A stretch of DNA of 64,000 nucleotides from Streptosporangium brasiliense (GCF_030811595.1 NZ_JAUSRB010000002.1:1054001-1118000); one strand, 5' to 3'. Numbered from the stretch's first letter, positions 16,996 to 26,846 are shown. Notes: generated by a model not told the origin, from the letters alone. Made by a program: numbers and translations.

Positions 16996-18396
16996 TCACA
17001 TGTTGATCATGTGGCCCGCCAGGCCGTGGACCGCCTCCTTGACCGCCTCGCCGAGCGTGGGATGGGCGTGCACGTTACGCGCGACCTCGTGGACCGTCAG
17101 GTCCCACTGCTGGGCCAGCGTCAGCTCGGGCAGCAGCTCGGTGACCTCCGGCCCGATCAGGTGGGCGCCGAGCAGCTCTCCGTGCTCGCCGTCACTGACG
17201 ATCTTGACGAACCCGGCGACGTCCCCCAGCCCGTGGGCCTTGCCGTTGGCGGTGAAGGGGAACTTGACCACCTTGACGTCGAAGCCCTGCTCACGGGCCT
17301 GCGCCTCGGTGAAGCCGAAGCTGGCGATCTGCGGCTGGCAGTACGTCGCCCGCGGGATCATCACGTAGTCGAGCTCCATCGTCTCCTCGTCGGCGATGGT
17401 CTCCGCGGCGATGATCCCCATGGACTCGGCCGCGTGCGCGAGCATCAGCTTGGCGGTCACGTCGCCGATGGCGAAGATGTGCGGCACGCTCGTACGGCAC
17501 CGGCCGTCGACGTCGATGGCGCCCCGGTCGGTCAGCTTGACGCCCGTGCTCTCCAGCCCGTAACCGGTGACGCGCGGCTGGAAGCCGATCGCCTGCATCA
17601 CCTTGTCGGCCTCAAGGACCTGCTGCCGCCCGTCGCGCGAGACCGTAACCCGCACCTTGTCGCCGGAGTCGTCGATGGACTCCACCCGGGTCGAGGTCAG
17701 CACCTCGACGCCGAGCCGCTTGTAGCGCCGCGCGAGCTCCGCCGAGACCTCCTCGTCCTCCAGGGGGACGACGCGGTCGAGGAACTCCACGACCGTCACC
17801 TTGACGCCGTAGTTGTGCAGCACGTAGGCGAACTCGACCCCGATCGCGCCCGCACCCGCGATGACGATGCTCCCGGGGAGCTCGTCGCTCAGGATCTGCT
17901 CCTCGTAGGTGACGACCCGGTCCGTCACCGACGTCCCCGGCAGCAGCTTCGTGGTCGCGCCCGCGGCGATGATGCAGTGGTCGAACGTCACCGTCTGGGC
18001 ACTGCCGTCCCGGCCGGCCACCTGCAGCGTGTTGGCGTCGACGAAGGTGCCGCGGCCGTCGTACTCGGTGATGCCGTTCTTCTTCATCAGGTAGTGCACG
18101 CCCTTGACGCGCCCGTCGGCGACCTTGCGGCTGCGGTTGAAGGCCTCCGCGTAGTCGAAGGTGACCTGCCCCTCCACGCGGATGCCGTACGTCTTGGCCT
18201 CGTGCGTGAACAGGTGGGCGAGCTCGGCGTTGCGCAGCAGCGCCTTGGAGGGGATGCATCCCACGTTGAGACAGACGCCACCCCAGTAGCGCTCCTCGAC
18301 GATGGCGGTGCTGAGTCCCAGCTGGGCCGCTCGGACGGCGGCCGTGTATCCACCTGGGCCCGCGCCGAGGACGACGACGTCATAGTGAGTGCTCAT
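16996..18396 (-). CDS. lpdA: dihydrolipoyl dehydrogenase (E3)
   Basis: A 466-residue flavoprotein disulfide reductase that reoxidises the lipoyl group of 2-oxoacid dehydrogenase and glycine cleavage complexes with NAD+. It shows the FAD motif [10 protein letters not shown], the redox pair C42/C47 in GGVCLNVGC, a second [13 protein letters not shown] motif, [16 protein letters not shown] and the C-terminal HAHPTLGE with the catalytic His-Glu. The ATG at 18396 puts the FAD motif at residue 10; an upstream extension to 18429 is unlikely. It is a single gene, apparently not in an operon with E1 or E2. Confidence 0.95.
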   Translation of the reverse strand: MSTHYDVVVLGAGPGGYTAAVRAAQLGLSTAIVEERYWGGVCLNVGCIPSKALLRNAELAHLFTHEAKTYGIRVEGQVTFDYAEAFNRSRKVADGRVKGVHYLMKKNGITEYDGRGTFVDANTLQVAGRDGSAQTVTFDHCIIAAGATTKLLPGTSVTDRVVTYEEQILSDELPGSIVIAGAGAIGVEFAYVLHNYGVKVTVVEFLDRVVPLEDEEVSAELARRYKRLGVEVLTSTRVESIDDSGDKVRVTVSRDGRQQVLEADKVMQAIGFQPRVTGYGLESTGVKLTDRGAIDVDGRCRTSVPHIFAIGDVTAKLMLAHAAESMGIIAAETIADEETMELDYVMIPRATYCQPQIASFGFTEAQAREQGFDVKVVKFPFTANGKAHGLGDVAGFVKIVSDGEHGELLGAHLIGPEVTELLPELTLAQQWDLTVHEVARNVHAHPTLGEAVKEAVHGLAGHMINM

Positions 18397-18514
18397 GCAT
18401 CGGACGATATTGAATGGGGGGCCGGCCACTCCACAGGGGGTGGCCGTCGGCCCGCCGGGCAGCGGGTGCCCGCCGCCGGCCGCCGCCGGGAGGACGCGCC
18501 GCGACCCGCCGGCG

Positions 18515-19183
18515 TCACCCCTCCCGGATCGCGTACGTCAGGACCCGCTCGCTGAGCAGCCCCTCGATGACGTCGAGGAAGCCCAGCACGGCCTCGGCGA
18601 TGGCGTCGGGATCCTCCCCCGTGACGGTGCGCCTGCCGATCTCACCGAGGACCTGCGCGTGGACCCAGCCGATCTGCGCGGCGACGAGCCTGGGCAGCGG
18701 GTCGTCGGGCGCGGCCTCCGTCTCCTCCGCGAGCACGTCGGCCAGGGCGGCGGTCATCTGCCAGGCCAGCCCCTCCAGCCGGGCGACGAGGGTGGGGGCG
18801 GCCCGCATCATCTCGAGGAAGCGCCCGAACCCCTCGGTCAGGCCCAGGTTGCGGTCGCGGCGGAGCAGCTCCTGCCGGAGGTGTCCGAGCACCGCCGCCG
18901 CGGCGGAGCGGCCCGCCTCCCGGGCCCGGACGATGTCCGCCAGCCGCCGGCCGGAGACCTCCTCGGGGGGCAGGACCAGGTCTTCCTTGGCCTCGAAGTA
19001 GTTGTAGAGGGTGTTGACCGAGACCTCCGCCGCCGCGGCGACCTCGGCGATGGTGACCTGGTCGAAACCGCGTTCCACGAACAGCTCGGTGGCCACCGTG
19101 GTGATGTGCCGCCGGGTCCGGCGCTTCTTGCGCTCCCGCAGCCCCTCGGGGGCACCGGCTCCGGCCGGGACGGAATCGATCAC
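18515..19183 (-). CDS. TetR-family transcriptional regulator
   Basis: A 222-residue regulator. Residues 17-65 form the TetR DNA-binding domain ([20 protein letters not shown], then [21 protein letters not shown]); the helical C-terminus is a ligand domain I cannot assign to a subclass. It starts with GTG at 19183, eight bases after a good -10 box. Its target is not obvious: both neighbours (lpd and a P1 peptidase gene) are on the same strand. It may regulate itself or a distant gene. Confidence 0.86.
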   Translation of the reverse strand: MIDSVPAGAGAPEGLRERKKRRTRRHITTVATELFVERGFDQVTIAEVAAAAEVSVNTLYNYFEAKEDLVLPPEEVSGRRLADIVRAREAGRSAAAAVLGHLRQELLRRDRNLGLTEGFGRFLEMMRAAPTLVARLEGLAWQMTAALADVLAEETEAAPDDPLPRLVAAQIGWVHAQVLGEIGRRTVTGEDPDAIAEAVLGFLDVIEGLLSERVLTYAIREG

Positions 19184-19191
19184 GATCGGTA

Positions 19192-19220
19192 ATTTTACTT
19201 CACTGCAAACTTGGAGTCAG
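19192..19220 (-). promoter_or_regulatory. promoter of the TetR gene
   Basis: On the minus strand, -35 CTGACT (19220-19215), a 17-base spacer and -10 TAAAAT (19197-19192). The GTG start is eight bases beyond, so the transcript is probably leaderless. GTGAAG occurs twice in the region, which may be part of an operator. Confidence 0.6.
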
Positions 19221-19295
19221 CTTCACGTTGGCCGCCCGCGCGACGCCGCCGCCCCCGCCGGGGCGTCGCGGCGTGCGCGCTCAGCTCCGGGGCCG

Positions 19296-20342
19296 TCAGC
19301 CTCCCGCGAGGGGCGCCCCGCCGCGGCGCAGGATCGCGAGCAGGTGGGGCAGCGGTATCGCGTGCAGGGTCCGCCCGCCCACGCCTGTCGTGGTCGTCGC
19401 GGTGAACAGCGAGTTCAGTACGGCCTCCTCGACGGCGTCGAGCGCCGCCTCGAACAGCGGGCTCAACGCCGCGTCCCGGGGCGGGGCGCCGCCGGGCCGG
19501 ACCGAGAAGGCGATGCCGTAGTCCCCGCTGCCGTGGCTGTAGGAGGCGCCGACCCGGCCCAGCCCGAACACCGCGCGCCGCGCCAGGCGGGTGAGCTGGC
19601 GGGCGTCGAGGGGCGCGTCGGTCGCGACGACGACCATGCATGACCCCACGTCCGGGGTGTCGGATCCGGTCAGCCCCAGGGACGCCGGTGTGACGGTGGA
19701 GCCCAGGACGCGCAGCGTGCCGCCGAAGTTCGCCTGCACCAGCACACCGAGGGTGACCGGCCCGCCCGCCAGGTCGAGCACCCGGGAGGCGGTGCCGACG
19801 CCCGCCTTGAACCCCAGGGCTCCGGTGCCGGTGCCGGCTCCGACGCACCCCTCCGCCACCGGCCCCGGCGCGGCGCCGTGGACGGCCTCCAGCACCTGCT
19901 CCTCGCCGACCGGGCGGGCCCGGATGTCGGAGAGGTATCCGTCGTTGCACTCCCCCACGACCGGGTTGAAGGTCCGCACGTCCGCGCAGTCGGGCCGGGC
20001 CAGCATCCAGCTCACCACCGCGTCGGCCGCGCGGAAGGCCGACAGCGTCGCGGTGAGCACGACGGGCGCCTCGATCAGCCCGAGCTCGGCCAGTTGGGTG
20101 GCGCCGACCAGCTTGCCGTGGCCGTTGCCGGCGAACAGGCCCGCCGGCAGCGGCGCGTGCGGGCCGACGCCGTCGGGGACGATCGCGGTCACGCCGGTGC
20201 GGATGTCGGGCTCCCGCAGGACGGTGCAGTGCCCGACGCGTACGCCGGGCACGTCGGTGATGGCGTTGTGCTCTCCCGGCCCGTGCTCGCCGATCACGAT
20301 CCCGAGATCACGCGCGCGTCGACCGCGCCCCGTCGCGTTCAT
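19296..20342 (-). CDS. P1-family (DmpA-like) aminopeptidase
   Basis: A 348-residue N-terminal nucleophile hydrolase of the P1/S58 family, which includes D-aminopeptidase DmpA. It should be made as a precursor that cleaves itself before the nucleophile Ser in DVGSCMVVVATDAPLD (about residue 238), giving alpha and beta chains. Other family blocks are NAITDVPGVRVGH, FNPVVGECNDGYLSD and GAGTGTGALGFKAGVGTASR. It starts at an ATG at 20342. It probably acts on short peptides or amides, perhaps with beta- or D-residues. It is a single gene. Confidence 0.88.
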   Translation of the reverse strand: MNATGRGRRARDLGIVIGEHGPGEHNAITDVPGVRVGHCTVLREPDIRTGVTAIVPDGVGPHAPLPAGLFAGNGHGKLVGATQLAELGLIEAPVVLTATLSAFRAADAVVSWMLARPDCADVRTFNPVVGECNDGYLSDIRARPVGEEQVLEAVHGAAPGPVAEGCVGAGTGTGALGFKAGVGTASRVLDLAGGPVTLGVLVQANFGGTLRVLGSTVTPASLGLTGSDTPDVGSCMVVVATDAPLDARQLTRLARRAVFGLGRVGASYSHGSGDYGIAFSVRPGGAPPRDAALSPLFEAALDAVEEAVLNSLFTATTTTGVGGRTLHAIPLPHLLAILRRGGAPLAGG

Positions 20343-20469
20343 TGGTCACCTTCCGTCAGCGGCCCCAGGCCGGGCCCGGTCAGCACAGGGCCGAGCATGA
20401 TCCTGCCCTAACGTGGCCCGGCGCCGGCACCGCGGAGCGCCCCGGCCGGCCACCTCCACCGGCGACCGG

Positions 20470-20943
20470 TCAGTATCTGCGCGAGCCATGGCCGCCGAAC
20501 AGGGATCCGATCACCTCGTCGACGCGGCTGAGGAGGTCGGAGCCCCCGCCACCGACGCCGGAGCCTTTGTGGCCGGGCGGCCGGACGGTGGTCCCGGAGG
20601 ACACCCGGCCGCCGGTGCGGCCACCCCCGTGGTACCAGCCGTAGGAGCCGCGGCCGGACCCGTCGTCGCCGGCCCGGCACCTCTCGTCGTCGACGACCCG
20701 GTAGCCGCCGTCGGCCCCGAGCGAGTCCAGATCCACGCAGTGGGCCGAGCTCTCCCGGCGGCCGTCGTCCTCAGGGCGCCACGCCGACCAGAAGCTCACG
20801 CCCAGCACGGAGACCAGGACGACGGTGATCAGGACGGCGGCGAGCCTGCCCGTGCAGCCTGACGGTTCCTCGGGCGGTTGTGGATCGTCCGCGGGATCGG
20901 ACAGCCGTCTGGGCACGTACGGCTCGTCTGCTTGAGTCATCAT
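20470..20943 (-). CDS. hypothetical single-pass membrane protein
   Basis: A 157-residue protein with a proline-rich cytoplasmic N-terminus of about 30 residues, one membrane helix (LAAVLITVVLVSVLGVSFW, about residues 33-52) and an external part with two cysteines (CVDLDSL and DERCRAG), followed by a Gly/Ser-rich tail. The tail (GSGVGGGGSDL, FGGHGSRRY) looks unstructured. The ATG at 20943 has AGGGA at the right distance. I do not recognise the family. It is alone in its transcription unit. Confidence 0.6.
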   Translation of the reverse strand: MMTQADEPYVPRRLSDPADDPQPPEEPSGCTGRLAAVLITVVLVSVLGVSFWSAWRPEDDGRRESSAHCVDLDSLGADGGYRVVDDERCRAGDDGSGRGSYGWYHGGGRTGGRVSSGTTVRPPGHKGSGVGGGGSDLLSRVDEVIGSLFGGHGSRRY

Positions 20944-21170
20944 CGTTTCCCTGCTGCTGTGCGGGTGTCACGAGCCCGCGCCGTCCGGTGGCCGGTGTCC
21001 GCTCCGGCGGCGTCTCCGCCACCGGCCGAACTCTGCTGGCTGGGACTTGTCGCTTACTTGTGGGCGGTTGAGACGGCGGCGGATCCCCCATGCCGCTTGG
21101 CCTGATCTTTTCGTGTATTGACCATCAGGCCACTTCCGGCCTCCAACCGGCCACTGCGATGCTTGCCGGC

Positions 21171-22136
21171 ATGACAGAGACGATGATGCGCGCGATCAGC
21201 CAGGACGTCCTGGGCGGCCCCGAAGTGCTGAAGGAGACAGCGGTACCACGCCCCGCGCCGGGCCCGACCGAGGTGCTGGTGCGGGTGCACGCGGCCGGGG
21301 TCAACCCGACCGACTGGAAGCATCGCGCCACGGGCGGCCAGCTGGGGCGGCCGCCGTACGTCCTCGGCTGGGACGTCTCCGGCGTCGTCGAGTCCGTCGG
21401 GGTCGGGACGGCGCTCTACCGGCCGGGCGACGAGGTGTTCGGCATGCTGCGCTACCCGTACGGCCACGGCGCGTTCGCCGAATACGTGGCCGCCCCCGCC
21501 CGCACGTTCGCCCGCAAGCCCCGGGGGATCGACCACGTGCAGGCGGCGGCGCTCCCGCTGGCCGCGCTGACCGCGTGGCAGGCGCTGGTGGACACCGCGG
21601 GGGTGGAGGCCGGGCAGCGGGTGCTCATCCACGCCGCCGCGGGCGGGGTGGGCCATCTCGCGGTGCAGATCGCCAAGGCCCGGGGGGCTCACGTCATCGG
21701 TACGGCGAGCGCCGCCAAGCACGCGTTCCTGCGCGGGCTGGGCGCCGACGAGCTCATCGACTACCGGAGCGTGGACTTCGCCGAGGTGGTCGGAGACGTC
21801 GACGTGGTGATCGACACGATGGGCGGCGACTACGGGCCGCGCTCGCTGCGCACCCTGCGCCGGGGCGGCGTCATCGTGTCGCTCGTGCTGTCCGATCTGC
21901 GTCCGGGCCTCCACGCCCAGGCCGAGGAGCTGGGTGTCCGCTCGGAGTCCATGCTCGTGGAGCCGGACCACGCCGCCCTGAAGGCGATCGCCGCGCTGGT
22001 CGAGGAGGGCGGGCTGCGCGTCGAGATAGACACGGTGCTGCCGCTGGAGCAGGCGGCAAAGGCGCACGAGCTCGGCGAGACGGGCCGCACCACCGGCAAG
22101 ATCGTGCTCACCGTGGAGCCCTCCACGGGCCGGTAG
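21171..22136 (+). CDS. NADP-dependent zinc-free alcohol dehydrogenase / quinone oxidoreductase
   Basis: A 321-residue medium-chain reductase of the quinone oxidoreductase group. It has the GroES-like N-terminal domain (VLVRVHAAGVNPTDWK, GWDVSGVVESVG, GDEVFGML) and the Rossmann motif HAAAGGVGHLAVQIAKARGAH; zinc-binding cysteines are absent. The likely reaction is NADPH-dependent reduction of a quinone or enone. The ATG at 21171 was chosen (MTETMMRAISQ); codons 4 and 5 are also ATG, so the exact start is open. A similar gene occurs at 25860. No operon partner. Confidence 0.87.
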   Translation: MTETMMRAISQDVLGGPEVLKETAVPRPAPGPTEVLVRVHAAGVNPTDWKHRATGGQLGRPPYVLGWDVSGVVESVGVGTALYRPGDEVFGMLRYPYGHGAFAEYVAAPARTFARKPRGIDHVQAAALPLAALTAWQALVDTAGVEAGQRVLIHAAAGGVGHLAVQIAKARGAHVIGTASAAKHAFLRGLGADELIDYRSVDFAEVVGDVDVVIDTMGGDYGPRSLRTLRRGGVIVSLVLSDLRPGLHAQAEELGVRSESMLVEPDHAALKAIAALVEEGGLRVEIDTVLPLEQAAKAHELGETGRTTGKIVLTVEPSTGR

Positions 22137-22158
22137 GACCCGCGCCGGCGTATTCCGG

Positions 22159-22224
22159 TTGACACCACTCCGCCTGTAGTACTACGGTCTGAATCACTAC
22201 AAGCGAAGTACTACAAGCGGAGTG
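22159..22224 (+). promoter_or_regulatory. promoter with triple 14-base operator upstream of the DHFR-like gene
   Basis: -35 TTGACA (22159-22164) and -10 TACGGT (22183-22188) are 18 bases apart. A 14-base element occurs three times: ACTCCGCCTGTAGT (22167-22180, inverted), ACTACAAGCGAAGT (22196-22209) and ACTACAAGCGGAGT (22210-22223). The outer two form an 18/20 inverted repeat, and GTAGTACTAC (22176-22185) is a perfect palindrome inside the spacer and -10 box. The TACTACA/TGTAGTA cores resemble BlaI/MecI-type sites, which is only a guess; no such regulator is nearby. Confidence 0.65.
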
Positions 22225-22229
22225 ATCGT

Positions 22230-22799
22230 ATGCGGAAGCTGGTCTACTACGTCGCCCTCTCCATCGACGGCCGCATCGCCGGCCCCGGCGGCGAGTTCGA
22301 CTTCTACCCGCTGGCGGACGACATGGCGGCGTGGATGAACACCGACTACCCCGAGACCGTCCCCGGCCACGTGCGCGCCCAGATCGGCCTCGACGCGCCG
22401 AACCGGCGTTTCGACACGCTGGTGATGGGCCGCGGCACCTACCAACCGGCGCTCGACGCCGATATCACCAGCCCCTACCCGCACCTGAAGCAGTACGTCG
22501 TCTCGACCACGATCCCCGAGATCGCCGATCCCGCGGTGGAGTTGGTCCCCGGCGACCCCGTCGGGCTGGTGCGCCGGCTGAAGCGGGAGGAGGGCCTGGA
22601 CATCTGGCTGTGCGGGGGCGGGAAGCTGGCCGGGGCCCTGTTCCCGGAGATCGACGAGCTGATCGTCAAGAACTACCCCGTGGTCGCGGGCGCCGGCCTG
22701 CCCGCCTTCGCGGGAGAGTTCCGCCCCACACTCTTCACCCCGACCCAGAGCCGGTCCTTCAGCAACGGCGCCACCGTCACGTGGTACGGCAGGGCGTGA
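22230..22799 (+). CDS. dihydrofolate reductase family protein (RibD C-terminal fold)
   Basis: A 189-residue protein with the RibD/DHFR-like fold: MRKLVYYVALSIDGRIAGPGGEF, then the DTLVMGRGTYQP motif and the NADPH-binding segment DIWLCGGGKLAGALFPEIDEL. These stand-alone proteins are NADPH-dependent reductases of unknown substrate, neither true DHFR nor riboflavin enzymes. The ATG at 22230 follows a promoter packed with repeats, which suggests tight repression. No partner gene follows in the same direction within 240 bases. Confidence 0.83.
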   Translation: MRKLVYYVALSIDGRIAGPGGEFDFYPLADDMAAWMNTDYPETVPGHVRAQIGLDAPNRRFDTLVMGRGTYQPALDADITSPYPHLKQYVVSTTIPEIADPAVELVPGDPVGLVRRLKREEGLDIWLCGGGKLAGALFPEIDELIVKNYPVVAGAGLPAFAGEFRPTLFTPTQSRSFSNGATVTWYGRA

Positions 22800-23045
22800 A
22801 ACCCGGACGGCCCTCCCGCCGGGAAGCGACGGCCCGGCCCTCCCGCCAGGAGGCGACGGCCCGGCGCTCGCCATGACGCCGGGCCCGCGGCCCGCGCCTC
22901 CGCCCGGCGACGACGGAACCGCACGGACCTCCGTCCGGCGACGACGGAGCCGCACGGACCTCCGCCCCGGGGCCGCACGACGATGGAATACACCTCTCAC
23001 GCTCTGGGCCGTCCCGAGCGGCATGGGCTCTCGTACCATGTCTAC

Positions 23046-24185
23046 GTGCTCGCCCTTTTCCGCTCCGTGTGGGACGAGCCCCGTCCCGCCGACCCGCCGT
23101 CACGGGTGTGGCGGGACTGGGCACTCGTGGGAGTGCTCGTGCCGGTCGCGATCCTCGAAGGAGTCCTGCGGCCGGATCTTCCCTGGCGGGCCGTCTCGCT
23201 GATCGTCACTGTCGGGCTGGTGCCCACCTTGCTGTGGCGCCGGACCAGACCGCTGCTGATGGTCGCGATCGTCTTCACCACCACGAGCCTGGCCCCGCTG
23301 CTGACGGCCGGCGACGCCCCGGAGACATACACGCTGACGTACGTGCTGATCGTGCTGTACTCGCTGTTCCGGTGGGGGTCCGGACGCGAGGTCACGGCCG
23401 GACTGACGATCATGATCGCCGCGGTCTCCCTCTCGCTGCTCCTCGGCCGCCTCACCCCCGGTGACACGGTCGGCGCGTTCGCCGTCACGTTCTCGGCCGT
23501 CGCCCTGGGCGGGGCGCTCCGCTACCGGGCCGGGGCGAGAACACGCGAGCTCGACCAGATCAAGCTGCTCGAACGCGAACAGCTCGCCCGCGACCTGCAC
23601 GACACCGTCGCCCATCACATCTCGGCGATGGCGATCCGGGCACAGGCGGGCCTCGCCACGTCGGCGTCACGGCCGGACACCGCGACCGAGGCACTCCACG
23701 TGATCGAGGCCGAGGCGGCACGCGCCCTCGACGAGATGCGCGCCATGGTCCGTCTCCTGCGCCGGGACGGACGCGCGGACCTGACGCCCGGCCGCCACAT
23801 CACCGACCTCGAACAGCTCGCGAGCCGAGGCGGCTCCGGCCCGTCCGTCGACGTGGAGATCTCGGGTGACCTCGACGGCCTCCCCCCGTCGGTCGAGGCC
23901 GCCGTCTACCGCATCGCCCAGGAGTCGGTCACCAACGCCCGGCGGCACGCCCGGCACGCCACCCGTGTCGAGGTCCGCGTCGTCGCCGACGACACATCCG
24001 TGCGCCTGCGGGTGAGCGACGACGGCGACAGCGGCCTCATGCGCCCGGCCGCGCCGCCGGGATACGGGCTCATCGGCATGATCGAACGCGCTGACCTGCT
24101 CGGCGGCACCTGCGAGGCCGGTCCCGGCCCCGACCGGGGCTGGACCGTGACCGCCGTCCTGCCCCGGGCCGGAGCGGTGAGGTGA
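23046..24185 (+). CDS. sensor histidine kinase, NarL/DesK type
   Basis: A 379-residue kinase. Five or six hydrophobic segments (about residues 20-150) make the sensor; then a HisKA_3 domain with the phospho-acceptor His in EREQLARDLHDTVAHHIS, and an HATPase domain with the N box AQESVTNARRHA and GYGLIGMIERADLLGG. The start is uncertain: GTG at 23046 (VLALFRSVWDEPRP) has TACCAT seven bases upstream as for a leaderless message, while an ATG at 22983 would add 21 residues. It overlaps the response regulator gene by four bases (GTGA). Confidence 0.87.
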   Translation: MLALFRSVWDEPRPADPPSRVWRDWALVGVLVPVAILEGVLRPDLPWRAVSLIVTVGLVPTLLWRRTRPLLMVAIVFTTTSLAPLLTAGDAPETYTLTYVLIVLYSLFRWGSGREVTAGLTIMIAAVSLSLLLGRLTPGDTVGAFAVTFSAVALGGALRYRAGARTRELDQIKLLEREQLARDLHDTVAHHISAMAIRAQAGLATSASRPDTATEALHVIEAEAARALDEMRAMVRLLRRDGRADLTPGRHITDLEQLASRGGSGPSVDVEISGDLDGLPPSVEAAVYRIAQESVTNARRHARHATRVEVRVVADDTSVRLRVSDDGDSGLMRPAAPPGYGLIGMIERADLLGGTCEAGPGPDRGWTVTAVLPRAGAVR

Positions 24186-24832
24186 GCATCCGGGTGGTCG
24201 TCGCCGACGACCAGGAGATCGTCCGCACCGGGCTCACGATGATCCTCAACGCCCAGCCCGGCATCGAGGTCGTCGGCGAGGCCGCCGACGGGCGCCGCGC
24301 CGTCGAGCTCGCCCGTCGCCTCCGCCCCGACGTGTGCCTGTTCGACATCCGCATGCCGGGCCTCGACGGCATCGAGGCCACGCGCTCCCTCGCCGGACCG
24401 GACGTCGACTCCCCCCTCGCCGTCGTCGTCATCACCACTTTCGACCTCGACGAATACGTCTACGCCGCCCTGCGAGCCGGTGCCCGGGGTTTCCTGCTCA
24501 AGAACGCCGGGGCCGACATGCTCTCCCAGGCCGTCCACGCCGCCGCCGACGGCGACGCGCTCATCGCCCCGAGCGTCACCGCGCGACTGCTCGGGACCTT
24601 CGCCCGCACCGGGCCCGCCACACCGCCGGTGCGCCCCATCGAGGTGCTCACGGACCGGGAGGAACAGGTCCTGGCCACCGTGGCACGCGGACGGACCAAC
24701 AACGAGATCGCCGATGAGCTCCACATCTCTCTCAGCACCGTCAAGTCCCACATCGCCAGCCTGATGGCCAAGCTCGGCGCCCGTAACCGCGTCGAGATCG
24801 CCATGTGGGCCTATGCGACCAGGCGTGTCTAG
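24182..24832 (+). CDS. NarL/LuxR-type response regulator
   Basis: A 216-residue response regulator. The receiver domain has acidic D9/D10 and the phospho-acceptor D55 in CLFDIRMPG, plus T82-like and K-containing FLLKNAGADM; the C-terminal LuxR helix-turn-helix contains LTDREEQVLATVARGRTNNEIADEL and VKSHIASLMAKLGARNR. It starts with GTG overlapping the kinase stop, so the pair is one operon. It meets the DUF2306 gene tail to tail with four shared bases. Targets are unknown; nothing nearby is an obvious regulated transporter. Confidence 0.93.
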   Translation: MSIRVVVADDQEIVRTGLTMILNAQPGIEVVGEAADGRRAVELARRLRPDVCLFDIRMPGLDGIEATRSLAGPDVDSPLAVVVITTFDLDEYVYAALRAGARGFLLKNAGADMLSQAVHAAADGDALIAPSVTARLLGTFARTGPATPPVRPIEVLTDREEQVLATVARGRTNNEIADELHISLSTVKSHIASLMAKLGARNRVEIAMWAYATRRV

Positions 24833-25578
24833 GACCGGGCCGGGCGCGGGATCCGGCCGGCCGGCCGCCTACGGATGATCCATTCGGCCACGGCGAGGTT
24901 TATCACCCAGCCGGCGCCCACGAGCAGCGCTCTGGGGAGCTCGCCCGGTGTGCCGACGATCAGGACCCAGAACAGGTGGGTCAGCACCTGCGTGCCCGCG
25001 CCCAGGCCGATCGCGTAACCGCGGATCATCCAGGCGCGGTGCCGTCCGACGTCCCGCCGCCGGATCGCGGCGGCGCCGAGAAGGATGGCCAGGGCCATGG
25101 CCGAGCCGAACACGAGCCGGAGGCCGGAAAGGAGATCACCGTCACCGTCGGGGCGGGGGTAGAACAGGGTCATCCACAGCCCCGAGAACGCCGCGACGAG
25201 TCCACACGGGATCAGGATCCGCCCGGCGACGCGGTGCCAGGCGGACCTCCGCCGGCGGAGACGGGGAACGGTCTGGAAGGCCCCCATCACGCTGTACAGG
25301 CTGACGCTGAGGATGTGCAGCACCACGGGCAGGGGCGCCGCGAAGAACCGTGCGTTCTCCGGGGTGATCTCCGCTCCGCCCGTCAGCTCGGCCAGGCGGA
25401 CGGCTCCGGCGGCCACCGGAACAGCGCTGAGCACGATCAACGCGGCGGGTACGAGCCAATCCGCCTTGGCGGAGGAGGCCGCGGCGGAAGTCCCCGTCGT
25501 GTCCCGGTCATCCACCGGCAGGCCGCTCCGCGGCGGCTGCGGTGACAGAAGGCGTCCTGTCGGACTCTCGTCGGTCAT
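24829..25578 (-). CDS. DUF2306 membrane protein
   Basis: A 249-residue integral membrane protein with about six or seven hydrophobic segments between residues 40 and 235. The block LHILSVSLYSVMGAFQ, followed by WHRVAGRILIPCGLVAAFSG and GRHRAWMIRGYAIGLGAGTQ, is typical of DUF2306, whose His residues may bind haem in the membrane. The first 35 residues are polar and disordered. An ATG at 25614 in frame is an alternative start. Function unknown. Confidence 0.75.
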   Translation of the reverse strand: MTDESPTGRLLSPQPPRSGLPVDDRDTTGTSAAASSAKADWLVPAALIVLSAVPVAAGAVRLAELTGGAEITPENARFFAAPLPVVLHILSVSLYSVMGAFQTVPRLRRRRSAWHRVAGRILIPCGLVAAFSGLWMTLFYPRPDGDGDLLSGLRLVFGSAMALAILLGAAAIRRRDVGRHRAWMIRGYAIGLGAGTQVLTHLFWVLIVGTPGELPRALLVGAGWVINLAVAEWIIRRRPAGRIPRPARS

Positions 25579-25859
25579 GACCCGATCGTGACGGCTGGGA
25601 CGGTGACGGCTCATCGGCAGAACGGCCCGGTCCGAGTCGGCCGATCATCCGCCAATCAGGCGTACTTTCAGCCGATGAGCCCGCTGGGCCGGCCTTCTAC
25701 GCTGATTTTCAGGGCGCGGGGCACACTTGCCGCCGTCCGGCCGGTGATGTCCGCGCCCTGTCGATGCGGGCCACGGTGTCGATCCGTGAGTGCGGCGGCC
25801 CCGATGGACCCGCGGCATGACCGACACCCGCACCCGCGGTGGACGAGGAGGAGAGTGCG

Positions 25860-26846
25860 ATGAAGGCGTTCGTTCTGCGTTCGTATGGCTCACCCGACGT
25901 GTTGGAGCTCACCGACGTCGACATTCCCGTGCCTGGCGACGACGAGGTGCTGGTCCGGGTACGCGCCACCTCCGTCCAGCCTTACGACTGGCACCTGATG
26001 AGGGGCGAGCCGTACGTCGCGCGTCTGATGCCCGGGGGCCCCGGACTGCGCAGGCCGAAGATCAACATCTTGGGCGCCGACATCGCGGGGCAGGTCGAGG
26101 CGGTCGGCAAGGACGTGACGGAGTTCCGCCCCGGCGACGAGGTGTTCGCGATGCCCAAGCAGGGCGGCTTCGCCGAGTACGCCTGCGTCCGGGAGAGCGA
26201 ACTGGCGCCGAAACCGAAGAGCCTGTCGTTCGAGCAGGCGGCGTCGGTGCCTCTGGCGGCCGGCACCGCCCTGCTGGGCCTGCGCGACGAGGGACGGATC
26301 CAGCCGGGACAGAGCGTTCTCGTCAACGGGGCCTCGGGAGGCGTGGGCACCTTCGCCGTGCAGATCGCCAAGGCGTTCGGCGCGCGGGTCACCGGCGTCT
26401 GCAGCACCCGGAACGTGGACCTGGTCCGATCGATCGGCGCGGACGAGGTCATCGACTACACCAGGGAGGATTTCCTGCGGAACGGACAGCGCTACGACCT
26501 CCTGCTGGACATCGCGGGGAGCCGTCCGGGATCGGCATGCCGGCGGGTGCTGACCCGCCGGGGGACCTACGTCGTCGTCGGCGGACCGGGCGGCCGATGG
26601 CTGCAACCGGTCGGTCACGTGTTCTCGGCGCTCGCGATGTCGCCGTTCGTGTCCCAGCGAACGGCCGTGGCGGACGTGGTCCGATGCACGGAGAACAGGC
26701 AGAACCTGGTGACGCTGACCGGACTCGTCGAAGACGCCAGGGTCACTCCGGTCATCGACCGCTGCTACCCGTTCGCGGAGATCCCGACCGCCGTCGGATA
26801 CCTGGAGACGGGACGTGCTCGGGGGAAGGTCGTCATCGAGGTCTGA
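25860..26846 (+). CDS. NADP-dependent zinc-free oxidoreductase (quinone oxidoreductase type)
   Basis: A 328-residue medium-chain reductase like the one at 21171 but clearly diverged. It has the GroES-like part (VLVRVRATSVQPYDWHLMRG, LGADIAGQVEAVG, GDEVFAM) and the cofactor motif VNGASGGVGTFAVQIAKAFG; no zinc ligands. The ending SPFVSQRTAVADVV, then VIDRCYPFAEIPTAVGYLE, fits the NAD(P)-dependent alcohol dehydrogenase group related to reticulon-4-interacting protein. The ATG at 25860 has GAGGAGGAGAG upstream. The 280 bases before it hold no gene I can support. Confidence 0.87.
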   Translation: MKAFVLRSYGSPDVLELTDVDIPVPGDDEVLVRVRATSVQPYDWHLMRGEPYVARLMPGGPGLRRPKINILGADIAGQVEAVGKDVTEFRPGDEVFAMPKQGGFAEYACVRESELAPKPKSLSFEQAASVPLAAGTALLGLRDEGRIQPGQSVLVNGASGGVGTFAVQIAKAFGARVTGVCSTRNVDLVRSIGADEVIDYTREDFLRNGQRYDLLLDIAGSRPGSACRRVLTRRGTYVVVGGPGGRWLQPVGHVFSALAMSPFVSQRTAVADVVRCTENRQNLVTLTGLVEDARVTPVIDRCYPFAEIPTAVGYLETGRARGKVVIEV

